From: an uncultured Clostridia bacterium
GTDB taxonomy: Bacteria; Bacillota; Clostridia; UBA1381
Direction of reading: 5' to 3'
NCBI GenBank assembly: GCA_944390495.1
Contig: CALXQE010000063.1
Span: 1 to 56,233 of the forward strand
DNA length: 56,233 bases
Shown: positions 42,657-53,567 of the stretch, piece by piece
How the letters are laid out: every line of letters begins with the position of its first letter
How positions within the stretch are numbered: position 1 is the first letter of the stretch
Translations under genes and position numbers: made by a program
Notes under the pieces: model-generated
What the model saw: only the letters and a program-made list of their open reading frames with translations
The model's database searches: none
Told to the model about the DNA's origin: nothing

Positions 42657-42698
42657 ATTGATAAATATTTAACGATAAAAATTTATCAATCATTGATA
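42657..42698. repeat. Triple ATTGATA half-sites around the adhE transcript start
   Basis: ATTGATA occurs at 42657-42663 and 42692-42698, and its inverse TATCAAT at 42684-42690. The first and second form an 11-bp perfect inverted repeat (42656-42666 with 42681-42691). The second and third form a 15-base palindrome (42684-42698). They lie immediately downstream of the -10, in the predicted 5-prime leader. An operator or a leader hairpin are both possible. Confidence 0.6.
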
Positions 42699-42732
42699 TA
42701 AACTACTGACCAAGAATTCAGGAGGGCTAAAT

Positions 42733-45315
42733 ATGGCTGAAGTAAATGTAAATGAAATGATTAACGGTTATGTGGAAAAAGCACAGAAGGCTTTAGAAGA
42801 GTTCATGAACTACAATCAGGAACAAATTGATGAGATTGTAAAGGCAATGACTCTTGCAGGTCTTGACAAGCACATGGAGCTTGCTAAAATGGCTGTTGAA
42901 GAAACAGGCAGAGGTGTTTATGAAGACAAGATAACAAAAAACATGTTTGCAACAGAATATGTTTATCATTCAATAAAAAATGAAAAGACAGTTGGTGTAA
43001 TAGCTGAAAACGACCTTGAAGATTATGAGATTATTGCAGAGCCGGTTGGCGTTGTCTGCGGTGTTACTCCTGTAACGAATCCTACTTCAACAACTTTGTT
43101 TAAGGCAATTACTTGTATAAAGGCAAGAAACCCGATTATATTCGGTTTTCACCCGTCAGCACAACAGTGTAGTGCGGCAGCGGCGAAGATTGTACTTGAT
43201 GCAGCAGTTGCAGCAGGAGCACCGGAAAATTGTATCCAATGGATTGAGTATCCGTCTATTGATGCAACAAACGCACTTATGAATCACCCGGGAGTTGCAA
43301 CTGTACTTGCAACAGGCGGAAGCGGTATGGTTAAGGCTGCTTATTCAACAGGCAAACCGGCACTTGGCGTTGGTCCCGGTAACGTACCTTGCTACATTCA
43401 TAAGAGTGCAGACCTTGAACAGGCTGTAAATGACCTTATACTTTCAAAGACATTTGACAACGGTATGATTTGTGCATCAGAACAGGCAGCAATCGTTGAC
43501 AAGGCAATAGCACCTAAGTTTGAAAAGTTAATGAAGAAATACGGCTGCTATTTTGCAAAACCTGATGAAATTAAAAAGATAAGTGATTATGTTATTAACA
43601 GCGAGAAGGGTGCAGTAAATCCTGACGTTGTAGGTAAGAGTGCTGAATGGATTGCAAATAATGCAGGAGTTAAGGTGCCGGAGGGAACAAAAATTCTTCT
43701 TGCTAAACTTGACGGAGTTGGTCCTGAGTATCCGCTTTCAAGAGAAAAACTAAGTCCTGTATTGGCATACTTCATTGTTGATTCAACAGAAGAAGGTATA
43801 GACAGAGCAGAAGAAATGGTAATGTTCCACGGTATGGGTCACTCTGCTGTTATTCATGCAAATGACGATGAAGTTATAGAGAAGTTTGCAGATACAATGA
43901 AGGCAAGCAGATTGATTGTAAACTCACCATCTTCACACGGTGCAATAGGTGATATATATAACACAAATATGCCGTCACTTACTCTCGGCTGCGGAAGCTA
44001 CGGCGGTAACAGTGTAAGCGGTAACGTCACAACTATTAACCTTATTAACCAGAAGAGAGTGGCAAAAAGGAGAGTAAATATGCAGTGGTTCAAAGTTCCG
44101 GATAAGATTTATTTTGAAAATAATTCAATTCAGTATCTTGAAAAAATGCCTAATATTTCAAGAGCATTTATTGTAACAGACCCCGGTATGGTTACTTTGG
44201 GATATGTTGATAAAATTCTTTACTATTTGAGAAAGAGAACAGATTATGTTCACTGTGAAATTTTCTCAGATGTTGAGCCGGATCCGTCAATCGAAACAGT
44301 TCGTAAAGGTGCGGAAATGATGGATGAGTTTAAGCCTGACGTTATTATAGCACTTGGCGGCGGTAGTGCTATGGACGCTGCAAAGGGTATGTGGTTATTC
44401 TACGAGCACCCGGATGTTGACTTTAACTCACTTAGACTTCGTTTCCTTGATATAAGAAAACGTGCGTTTAAGTTCCCTAAGATGCGTAATAAGGCACAGC
44501 TTGTTGCAATCCCTACAACTTCAGGTACAGGTAGTGAAGTTACAAGTTTTGCGGTTATCTCAGATAAGAAGAAGAACATGAAGTATCCTCTTGCAGATTA
44601 TGAATTGACACCGAATGTGGCAATTATTGATCCACAGTTCGTAATGAGTCTGCCTAAGGCTCCGACAGCTGATACAGGTCTTGATGTTTTGACTCATGCT
44701 ATTGAAGCTTATGTATCTGTTATGGCATCTGATTATACAGACGGTCTTGCTATGAAGGCAATTCAGCTTGTATTTAAGTATTTGCCGAGAGCATACAAAA
44801 ACGGCAGTGAAGATGCAGAGGCAAGAGAAAAGATGCACAATGCAAGCTGTATGGCAGGTATGGCATTTACAAATGCTTTCCTTGGACTTAATCACTCAAT
44901 AGCTCACAAGATAGGCGGAGAGTATCATGTTCCTCACGGAAGAGCAAATGCGGTATTACTTCCTCATGTAATTGCATATAACGCAAAAACTCCTTCAAAA
45001 TTTGTATCATTCCCTAAGTATAAGAAGTTTATTGCAGATGAAAAGTATGCAGAAATTGCAGCTTTCCTTGGTCTTCCTGCAAAGACAACAGAAGAGGGCG
45101 TACAAAGCTTGATTGATGCAATAGTAAATCTTATGAAAGAACTTAATATGCCGCTTTCATTTGAAGAGTGTGGTATAGATGAAGAAACTTATATGAATAA
45201 TATTCCTGATATTGCAAATAAGGCATTCGAAGATCAGTGTACAACAGCTAATCCGAAACTTCCGTTTGTTAAGGAAATAGAGGAAATTATGAAAAAGGCA
45301 TATAAGAATAATTAA
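42733..45315 (+). CDS. adhE: Bifunctional acetaldehyde-CoA / alcohol dehydrogenase
   Basis: Reduces acetyl-CoA to ethanol in two steps, regenerating NAD during fermentation, and forms spirosome filaments. The N-terminal aldehyde dehydrogenase domain (residues 1-430) has catalytic Cys in DNGMICASEQA. After a linker, the iron-dependent alcohol dehydrogenase domain (from about 450) has ALGGGSAMDAAKG and the metal histidines in LNHSIAHKIGG and HVPHGRANAV. The length of 860 residues is normal. GGAGGG precedes the ATG. Codon bias indicates high expression, in line with the strong promoter. Single-gene transcript. Confidence 0.97.
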   Translation: MAEVNVNEMINGYVEKAQKALEEFMNYNQEQIDEIVKAMTLAGLDKHMELAKMAVEETGRGVYEDKITKNMFATEYVYHSIKNEKTVGVIAENDLEDYEIIAEPVGVVCGVTPVTNPTSTTLFKAITCIKARNPIIFGFHPSAQQCSAAAAKIVLDAAVAAGAPENCIQWIEYPSIDATNALMNHPGVATVLATGGSGMVKAAYSTGKPALGVGPGNVPCYIHKSADLEQAVNDLILSKTFDNGMICASEQAAIVDKAIAPKFEKLMKKYGCYFAKPDEIKKISDYVINSEKGAVNPDVVGKSAEWIANNAGVKVPEGTKILLAKLDGVGPEYPLSREKLSPVLAYFIVDSTEEGIDRAEEMVMFHGMGHSAVIHANDDEVIEKFADTMKASRLIVNSPSSHGAIGDIYNTNMPSLTLGCGSYGGNSVSGNVTTINLINQKRVAKRRVNMQWFKVPDKIYFENNSIQYLEKMPNISRAFIVTDPGMVTLGYVDKILYYLRKRTDYVHCEIFSDVEPDPSIETVRKGAEMMDEFKPDVIIALGGGSAMDAAKGMWLFYEHPDVDFNSLRLRFLDIRKRAFKFPKMRNKAQLVAIPTTSGTGSEVTSFAVISDKKKNMKYPLADYELTPNVAIIDPQFVMSLPKAPTADTGLDVLTHAIEAYVSVMASDYTDGLAMKAIQLVFKYLPRAYKNGSEDAEAREKMHNASCMAGMAFTNAFLGLNHSIAHKIGGEYHVPHGRANAVLLPHVIAYNAKTPSKFVSFPKYKKFIADEKYAEIAAFLGLPAKTTEEGVQSLIDAIVNLMKELNMPLSFEECGIDEETYMNNIPDIANKAFEDQCTTANPKLPFVKEIEEIMKKAYKNN

Positions 45316-45338
45316 TTTAAAATTAATTGAATGAAAAG

Positions 45339-45377
45339 ACCTACCGAATGATAATATGTATCATTCGGTAGGTTTTA
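45339..45377. terminator. Bidirectional terminator after adhE
   Basis: A perfect 15-bp stem, 45339-45353 with 45359-45373, over a five-base loop, with a T tract after it and A tract before it. Confidence 0.92.
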
Positions 45378-45434
45378 TATAAAAATAGCAGTAATCGGAT
45401 TACTTACTGCTATTTTTGTGTGTTGAGAGGAGAT

Positions 45435-45808
45435 TTATGAAATTTTAAGAGTTCTTAAAAGAGCTTCCATATAGTAATAGTCACCCAATATACAGAACTC
45501 ATCAACACCATTGTTACCCGGTTTTGAATATACAGAATGTAAAAGTATTCCGTCTAAATTCTGAGAATTATCGGCTAAATAATATTTTGTAAGTGAATTA
45601 ACAATAGCCTTTGCTGTGTCAATATATAATTTACGCAAATTCTCATCGTTTATGTACTCGGCTGATTCATACAAACCGCATGCAAGAATAGCTCCGGCTG
45701 AAGAATCACGTTCTTCATTGCCGTCTGTAAATATCAAGTCCCAGTAGGGAACAAGGTCATCAGATAAGTGATTTAAGAAATATTCACAAACACGTTTGTT
45801 ATTTATGA
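45435..45808 (-). pseudogene. C-terminal remnant of a GH88 unsaturated uronyl hydrolase
   Basis: About 120 C-terminal residues of a GH88/YteR-like hydrolase that would open unsaturated galacturonyl or glucuronyl oligosaccharides from pectin lyases. Conserved pieces in order: YFLNHLSDDLVPYWDL, NEERDSSAGAILACGLYE, LLHSVYSKPGNNGVDEF, LGDYYYMEALLR. The frame stays open upstream past the TTG at 45737 to about 45808. There homology stops, and on the other strand the AraC-like gene begins. About two thirds of the enzyme, with the catalytic aspartates and the start, is missing. No ribosome binding site remains. Confidence 0.85.
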
Positions 45809-46573
45809 GTGAAAAATGTAATTGGAATTTACTGCAGTTTCATTATCATGAAGTATATGAAATGCTTATATGCCTTGAGGCAGAAGATGTAGTATGTTTT
45901 GCGGAAGATAGAGTTTATGAAATGAAAAGGGGAAGTGTTTTTCTGTTCCCGCCGTACATTATGCACAGAACAACTACTGCTCAAAGTTCTAAATATCATA
46001 GATATGTTATATATTTTAACACAAGTGACTTAATTGATTTTTCATATTACTCAAAATCACTGTTTTCTTTTTTTGAAAAAGGATTTATGCATTTGGAATT
46101 AAATGAAAAAGAAATCAGAGATATAGTTAATATTGTTGATGATAATATTTTCGGAAAAGACAGTAAATTTATGCCTGAAATAAAAAACAGTATGAGATTA
46201 TTTAGACTTATATTGTATTTAAATGAGATAAGCAGCAGTAATGAAGATTTACAAATTACAGCGTATAATGAAATAAATGACGTATTGGACTACATACAAA
46301 AAAACATTAAAGATTCAGAAATGACGCTGTCTTCAATATCAAAACATTTTTTTTAGAAGTACAACCTCAATTAATGAATTATTTAAGAAATATATGCACT
46401 CAACTGTTAAAGAATATATAATATCTAAAAGAATAAATCTTGCACAGGAATATTTAAGAAAGGATTATTCAGTCAGTGCGGTTTGTGATATGGCAGGATT
46501 TAATAATTATTCTCATTTTATAAGAACATTTAAAAACATAGTATGGATATCTCCGAAACAGTATTCAAAATAG
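45805..46573 (+). pseudogene. AraC-family regulator broken by a frameshift in a T8 run
   Basis: The first part (45805-46356) is a cupin sensor domain (QFHYHEVYEMLIC, KRGSVFLFPPYIMHRTT) followed by the start of the AraC helix-turn-helix (DVLDYIQKNIKDSEMTLSS). It stops at TAG right after eight T residues (46347-46354). Removing one T restores KHFFRSTTSINELFKKYM and the rest of the two-HTH domain (KRINLAQEYL, DMAGFNNYSHFIRTFK, SPKQYSK) ending at TAG 46571-46573. No ribosome binding site precedes ATG 45805, and the N-terminus seems cut at the junction with the GH88 remnant. Such regulators usually control neighbouring pectin genes. A sequencing error or programmed slippage could mimic the frameshift. 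Confidence 0.82.
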
Positions 46574-46633
46574 AAATAATATAAATGATAATTTATATGT
46601 AATTAAAATAAAGTAAAAGGAGGAACAGAAAAA

Positions 46634-48106
46634 ATGAACAAGCAGGAATACTTAAATCATATTGATGAAGTGAACAAAAGGGGAAGATTTAAAGATACAT
46701 GGGAATCATTATCCCAGTACACAGTGCCTAAATGGTACAGAGATGCTAAATTCGGTATATTTATCCATTGGGGTATATACAGTGTGCCTGCCTTTGGAAA
46801 TGAGTGGTATTCAAGGAATATGTATATACAAGGTTCAAAGGAATTTGAGCACCACATAAAGACTTATGGAAATCAAAAGGATTTCGGGTACAAGGATTTT
46901 ATACCAATGTTTAAAGCAGAAAAATTCAGTGCAGGGGAATGGGTTAATTTATTTAGTAGAGCAGGTGCACAGTACGTTGTGCCTGTTGCTGAACATCATG
47001 ACGGATTTCAAATGTATAAAAGTGATATTTCCCATTGGAATGCTTATGAAATGGGACCTTGCCATGATGTATTAGGTGAATTGTCAGAAAAACTTAAAGA
47101 AAAGGGAATAGAAAACGGTGCTTCATCTCACAGAGTGGAACATTGGTTCTTTATGGGACACGGTAAGGAGTTTGAAAGTGACATTACTGATGATGAAAAA
47201 GAAGGTGATTTTTATTATCCTGCGATGAAAGAATCTGATCACCATGATCTATTTTCAAAACCTGAACCTACTAAAGAGTTTTTGGAGGACTGGCTTGTAA
47301 GATGCTGTGAAATTGTTGATAAATTTAATCCTAAAATTATATATTTTGATTGGTGGATACAGCATAGTGCAGTAAAACCGTATCTTAAAAAATTTGCAGC
47401 ATATTATTATAACCGTGCAGACGAGCGTAACATAGAAGTAGTTATAAACTACAAGCACGATGCCTTTATGTTTGGGACAGCAGTTGTTGATATTGAAAGA
47501 GGACAATTTGCCGAGGCAAAGCCTTATATATGGCAGACAGATACAGCAGTTGCTAAAAATTCATGGTGCTATACAGAAGGAAATATTTATAAAAATCCGG
47601 TAGATATTGTTTGTGACTTAGTAGATATTGTAAGCAAAAACGGAAGATTGCTACTAAATGTCGGACCGAAATCAGACGGTACAATTCCTGATGAGGATAG
47701 GCATATATTAGAGGAAATAGGCAAGTGGTTAAATGTAAACGGTGAGGCGATATATGGTTCGTCCCTTTGGAGATATTCATCAGAAGGACCGACAAAAATC
47801 ACAGAAGGACAATTTGCAGATAACGACAGCAAAGGATATACAAGTCAGGATATAAGATTTACAATTAAGGGTGATTCGTTGTATGCGACAATTATGAAAT
47901 ATCCCGATGACGGAAATGTTACAATTACAAGATTATCCAAATCAGATGCAAGCAAATTACCTTTATTCCATGGAATTATAAAGGATGTATCTGTATTGGG
48001 ATTTGACGAAAAACCTGTATTTACTCGTGATGAAACAGGGCTTCACATATCTGCTAAGACAGTTAAAAGTGAGTATCCTGTTGTGTTTAAAATAAAATTG
48101 GACTAA
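46634..48106 (+). CDS. GH29 alpha-L-fucosidase
   Basis: Hydrolyses terminal alpha-linked fucose. A 490-residue protein without signal peptide, so cytoplasmic; substrates would be imported oligosaccharides. GH29 features: WYRDAKFGIFIHWGIYSVPAF near residue 35, EHHDGFQMYKSDISHWNA, the likely nucleophile Asp239 in IIYFDWWIQ, and LLLNVGPKSDGTIP in the last third. A small beta-sandwich ends the protein. Fucose occurs on rhamnogalacturonan II and xyloglucan side chains and on host mucin glycans. AAAGGAGGAA precedes the ATG. Perhaps once regulated by the broken AraC gene upstream. Confidence 0.93.
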   Translation: MNKQEYLNHIDEVNKRGRFKDTWESLSQYTVPKWYRDAKFGIFIHWGIYSVPAFGNEWYSRNMYIQGSKEFEHHIKTYGNQKDFGYKDFIPMFKAEKFSAGEWVNLFSRAGAQYVVPVAEHHDGFQMYKSDISHWNAYEMGPCHDVLGELSEKLKEKGIENGASSHRVEHWFFMGHGKEFESDITDDEKEGDFYYPAMKESDHHDLFSKPEPTKEFLEDWLVRCCEIVDKFNPKIIYFDWWIQHSAVKPYLKKFAAYYYNRADERNIEVVINYKHDAFMFGTAVVDIERGQFAEAKPYIWQTDTAVAKNSWCYTEGNIYKNPVDIVCDLVDIVSKNGRLLLNVGPKSDGTIPDEDRHILEEIGKWLNVNGEAIYGSSLWRYSSEGPTKITEGQFADNDSKGYTSQDIRFTIKGDSLYATIMKYPDDGNVTITRLSKSDASKLPLFHGIIKDVSVLGFDEKPVFTRDETGLHISAKTVKSEYPVVFKIKLD

Positions 48107-48120
48107 TATATATAATAAAA

Positions 48121-48150
48121 AAATTCCCTTTATTTTATAAAGGGAATTTT
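48121..48150. terminator. Bidirectional terminator between fucosidase and PBP genes
   Basis: A perfect 12-bp stem, 48121-48132 with 48138-48149, flanked by A and T runs. Confidence 0.92.
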
Positions 48151-48160
48151 TTATGTCAAA

Positions 48161-50818
48161 TTATTCTGAAGCTGATTCTCCGCTGTCGCCTGAACTTGAA
48201 GTGTCAGAACTTTCTGACGAGGTACTTGAACTTTCTCCGGAAGATTCACTTCCACCGGAAGAACTTTCATTTCCAGAAGTGTTTTCACTTGACGTACTGC
48301 CTCCGGATGTATTTTCTCCTGAGGTAGAACCGCTTGATGTATTACCACTTGATGTGTTGTTTGAGCCTCCTGAATTTGTTTGATTTCCACCCGTTGTACC
48401 GCCGTTTGATGTATTATCTGTTGAATCGGATGAGTTATTTCCTGTTGATGGTTTGGCGGTTACTTCACTCTTTGGAGTAGGTGAAGGGGAAGGAGCAGTA
48501 GAAGGCTTTGTAGTTTCTTCTGTCGGTTTGCGACTTGCATGGGATGCATCACAATATGCTTTAGGCTGTGTTCCTTCAACGAAAAATGCTGTCGTTGTGG
48601 AGCATGTGCTTGTGGCAAGCATACCGGATTTTTCACATACTTCAACCTCTACCACGTTATTAGGTTTAGTAAGTTCCTTTTTGTCAAGGGATTCATGAAT
48701 TTCTTCCATGACAATATTCCATGCGGTAACAGTCGGGTTACCTGAAACACCTGCGGCAGAAAGAGATGCAGGCGTATCAAATCCATACCAACATGCACCT
48801 ACATAGTATGGAGTAAAACCAACAAACCATTTATCACAGTCATCATCGGTAGTACCTGTTTTGCCGTAAGTAGAAATTCCGCAGTCAAGTTTTGCACTGC
48901 GACCTGTACCTACACTGCTGTTGACAACGCCGTATAGTAAATCAGTAGTAATGTATGCAGATGCGGCACTTATTGCTTGTGTTGCATTCGGTGTGTTTTG
49001 AAGTATAACCTGACCTGTTGAGTCAAGAACTTGAGTGTATGTGTAAGGCTCGATATATTTTCCGCTGTTTACAAAAGTTGCGTATGCAGCAGCCATATCT
49101 TTTACAGTAACACCCTGTGTAAGACCGCCAAGTGCAAGAGATGAATAGTTTTTATCTTTTTCATCAAGTGTAGAAATATGGAATTTATTTTGAAGGTAAC
49201 CGAAAGATGTCGATAAACCAACCATATCAAGAACCTTTACGGCAGGGATATTTGATGAACGGGCTACTGCTTCTTTAACAGTCATGTCGCCATAGAAATC
49301 ATTATAGGAGTTTTTAGGTTTCCAGTTATCATTACCTATTGTGATTTCTTCGTCAGTTACAATTGTAACTTCTGTTATCTTTCCTGTATCTATACCGGGT
49401 GCATACACAGATAGTGGTTTAATTGCCGAACCTGGCTGACGCTTTGATTGAGTTGCTCTGTTCCAGCCTCTTATGTCAGTCTTTTCACCAAGACCACCGA
49501 CAAGTCCTCGTATTTTACCTGTATAAGGGTCAATGATTACCATTGCTGATTGAGCACCTTTACCAGTATAAGGGAAATTAGACGTATCAGTGAATGTATC
49601 TTCTAATATATCCTGTATGTCGGGATTAAGGGTTGAGTAGATTTTAAGACCGCCGTTATATACCTGCTGAGTTGCAAAATCTGCTGAATATCCCTTTTGT
49701 TCCATAAGGTCGTTTATAACGTCGTTTACAACCTGATCAACGAAATATGAAGTAATACGTCCCTGGTTTTCTTTGTGAGCGTTGCTTACCACTAAATCGC
49801 TTGAAGATGCCTGTGAATATTCTGCTTCACTTATATATCCCAAATCGAGCATCTTCTTTAGAACAACATTTCTCTTTTCTATATTATTTTCAGGATGCAC
49901 AAACGGGTCATATTGTGAAGGGAATTGGGTTATTCCGGCGATAGATGCGGCTTCTGCCAATGTAAGCTCAGAGGCACTTTTATTAAAATAGGTGTTAGCC
50001 GCAGCTTCAACACCGTTACAGCCGTTTGCAAAGTAAACAATATTAAGATACATCGTAAGTATCTCGTCTTTTGATAATTGTTTTTCGAGTGCAATCGCAC
50101 GCATCATTTCTTTTATTTTACGTGAAGGAGTATTTTCTGTTTCGTTTGTAATGTTCTTAATTACCTGCTGCGTTATGGTACTTCCTCCGTAATTTGAAGT
50201 TCCTATACCGATTTTTGCCAATATCCATTTACCTGTTGCACCAAGCGTACGCTTTATATCAACGCCGTGATGTTTATAAAATCTTTCGTCCTCAATCGCA
50301 ACTACTGCATCTTTCATTATTTGAGGGATTTTTGATGAATCAATCCATATACGATTAGAATCGGATTGAATTTGTTCAAGTTCCTGAGGTTGTCCGCTTT
50401 CGTCTTCATAATATATAAAGGAAGAATAATTTAAAGCAAGCGTTTGTATATTCATATCCTTTATTTCCCTTGAAACGGCTGCGTACATACCTACTGCTAC
50501 ACCTGAAATAATTACAATCATTATTAAAACTGCAGACAGTATCGTCATTTTCAGACGTTTTCTGAATTGTATTTGTTTTTCTGTCAGTTGTTTTTTCTTT
50601 TTCTTCTTAGAGCGAGAAGTGTTTTGGTTTCTTCGTCTTGACGGAGTATTGGATGTATCAGCATTTTGTGATGGACGTTTTGGCTGTGAAGATGTCTGTC
50701 TGCGTCTGCGTGGAACATCCGAAGGACGTGATGTTATCATGTCGTAAGCTTCCCAGTCAAAATCATCATTTGGCGTGTACCCGGAATTACGCCTGTTTCT
50801 TCCGTTATTGTCTGCCAT
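48161..50818 (-). CDS. Class A penicillin-binding protein with long Ser/Gly-rich tail
   Basis: Bifunctional peptidoglycan synthase of 885 residues. A basic, disordered cytoplasmic N-terminus (RRRRQTSSQPKRP, SKKKKKKQLTEK) leads to one membrane helix at about 92-114. The GT51 glycosyltransferase domain has the catalytic Glu in AIEDERFYKHHGVD and then GGSTITQQVIKN. The transpeptidase has active-site Ser in PGSAIKPLS, the SSN motif (VARSSNIPAV) and KTGTTDD. The last 120-odd residues are almost only Ser, Gly, Thr, Asn and Glu, with SSG/TSG-like repeats. I chose ATG 50818 because ACAGGAGG lies just upstream; the frame to 50836 would start inside that site. Confidence 0.95.
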   Translation of the reverse strand: MADNNGRNRRNSGYTPNDDFDWEAYDMITSRPSDVPRRRRQTSSQPKRPSQNADTSNTPSRRRNQNTSRSKKKKKKQLTEKQIQFRKRLKMTILSAVLIMIVIISGVAVGMYAAVSREIKDMNIQTLALNYSSFIYYEDESGQPQELEQIQSDSNRIWIDSSKIPQIMKDAVVAIEDERFYKHHGVDIKRTLGATGKWILAKIGIGTSNYGGSTITQQVIKNITNETENTPSRKIKEMMRAIALEKQLSKDEILTMYLNIVYFANGCNGVEAAANTYFNKSASELTLAEAASIAGITQFPSQYDPFVHPENNIEKRNVVLKKMLDLGYISEAEYSQASSSDLVVSNAHKENQGRITSYFVDQVVNDVINDLMEQKGYSADFATQQVYNGGLKIYSTLNPDIQDILEDTFTDTSNFPYTGKGAQSAMVIIDPYTGKIRGLVGGLGEKTDIRGWNRATQSKRQPGSAIKPLSVYAPGIDTGKITEVTIVTDEEITIGNDNWKPKNSYNDFYGDMTVKEAVARSSNIPAVKVLDMVGLSTSFGYLQNKFHISTLDEKDKNYSSLALGGLTQGVTVKDMAAAYATFVNSGKYIEPYTYTQVLDSTGQVILQNTPNATQAISAASAYITTDLLYGVVNSSVGTGRSAKLDCGISTYGKTGTTDDDCDKWFVGFTPYYVGACWYGFDTPASLSAAGVSGNPTVTAWNIVMEEIHESLDKKELTKPNNVVEVEVCEKSGMLATSTCSTTTAFFVEGTQPKAYCDASHASRKPTEETTKPSTAPSPSPTPKSEVTAKPSTGNNSSDSTDNTSNGGTTGGNQTNSGGSNNTSSGNTSSGSTSGENTSGGSTSSENTSGNESSSGGSESSGESSSTSSESSDTSSSGDSGESASE

Positions 50819-50856
50819 AATGTATCCTCCTGTCATAAAATTAATTATACATATTA

Positions 50857-50885
50857 ATTATATCCTAAAATTTAAAAATTTGCAA
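50857..50885 (-). promoter_or_regulatory. Promoter of the class A PBP gene
   Basis: On the minus strand TTGCAA (50885-50880), a 17-base spacer and TATAAT (50862-50857), 39 bases before the ATG. Confidence 0.75.
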
Positions 50886-50963
50886 CATTTATTTTTTTAG
50901 GTAAAAAATGTATATGGATATTAATATTTGGGAATAATCAAAACATTAAAAGGAGGAAGAATT

Positions 50964-51329
50964 ATGAAAAATTTAAAGAATACAATTATAGTTTCATCAT
51001 ATTTATTACTTATAGCATTATTTTTCGGAGGTGGATATGCGTTAGGGAGAATTGGTACGGATTCTAAAGAAAATGAAATGCCGCTGCCTACAACTGCCGC
51101 AGTTGAAACGATTGCGGAAAATGAAAACAAGAGTCCATACTACGAAGTAAAATCTGAAAACGGAAGACTTGTGATATATAAGTGTATTGGTGACAATAAA
51201 CAAGTAATTGCAAGTGAAGAAATAAGCGAAAATATTTTCCCTAAAGATGATATTGAAGAACTGAAAGAAGGAGTTCAATTTGACAGGCTTGAAGAGGCTC
51301 AGCAGATGTTTGAAAATTTTGTAAGCTGA
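50964..51329 (+). CDS. Small membrane-anchored protein of unknown function (possibly BofC_C-like)
   Basis: A 121-residue protein with one N-terminal membrane helix (residues 8-30, VSSYLLLIALFFGGGYALG), a short Thr/Glu-rich linker and an outside domain. That domain contains YYEVKSENGRLVIYKC and SEEISENIFPKDDIEELKEGVQF. The last 60 residues resemble the small BofC C-terminal fold found in secreted clostridial proteins, but I cannot confirm it. ATG 50964 follows AAAAGGAGG; an in-frame ATG at 50928 lacks a ribosome binding site. Divergent from the PBP gene, upstream of groESL. Confidence 0.75.
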   Translation: MKNLKNTIIVSSYLLLIALFFGGGYALGRIGTDSKENEMPLPTTAAVETIAENENKSPYYEVKSENGRLVIYKCIGDNKQVIASEEISENIFPKDDIEELKEGVQFDRLEEAQQMFENFVS

Positions 51330-51456
51330 GAATTTCACTTCATATATTAAGTTTATGAACAAATTGTAAAAAAGTAAAAAGTGAGATACAGAAAGATTTT
51401 AAAAGAATTAATAAGAAATATAGAGAAAATATGGCAAAACAACTCAAAAACAGACT

Positions 51457-51485
51457 TTGATAAATACTGCAAAAAAGCACATAAT
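51457..51485 (+). promoter_or_regulatory. groESL promoter
   Basis: TTGATA (51457-51462), a 17-base spacer and CATAAT (51480-51485). The transcript would start within the CIRCE operator. Confidence 0.65.
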
Positions 51486-51487
51486 AC

Positions 51488-51524
51488 ACTTGTTAGCACT
51501 CAAAGAGGTCGAGTGCTAACAAGT
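51488..51524 (+). promoter_or_regulatory. CIRCE operator (HrcA-binding)
   Basis: Exact consensus TTAGCACTC (51493-51501), nine bases, GAGTGCTAA (51511-51519). The arms extend further: 14-base perfect arms 51488-51501 and 51511-51524. HrcA represses groESL here until heat stress. No hrcA gene is in the window. Confidence 0.97.
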
Positions 51525-51553
51525 AGAGGTGAATTAAAACATTTAGGAGGTAA

Positions 51554-53487
<1,934 letters not shown>

Positions 53488-53503
53488 TTTGAATATAATG
53501 AAG

Positions 53504-53531
53504 AAGTTGTCAGGAAACTGGCAACTTTTTT
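53504..53531 (+). terminator. groESL terminator
   Basis: AAGTTGTCAG (53504-53513) pairs with CTGGCAACTT (53518-53527), with one G-U, over a GAAA tetraloop and T-run. Confidence 0.9.
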
Positions 53532-53567
53532 GTTGTGTAAAAATAAGCGGAGATGTTGTGATACAAT

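Noticed and set aside
48151-48390. Open frames on both strands (for example plus 48153-48383) over the PBP tail
   Set aside because: They are by-products of the Ser/Gly/Thr codon repeats of the PBP C-terminus; no ribosome binding site and no recognisable domain.
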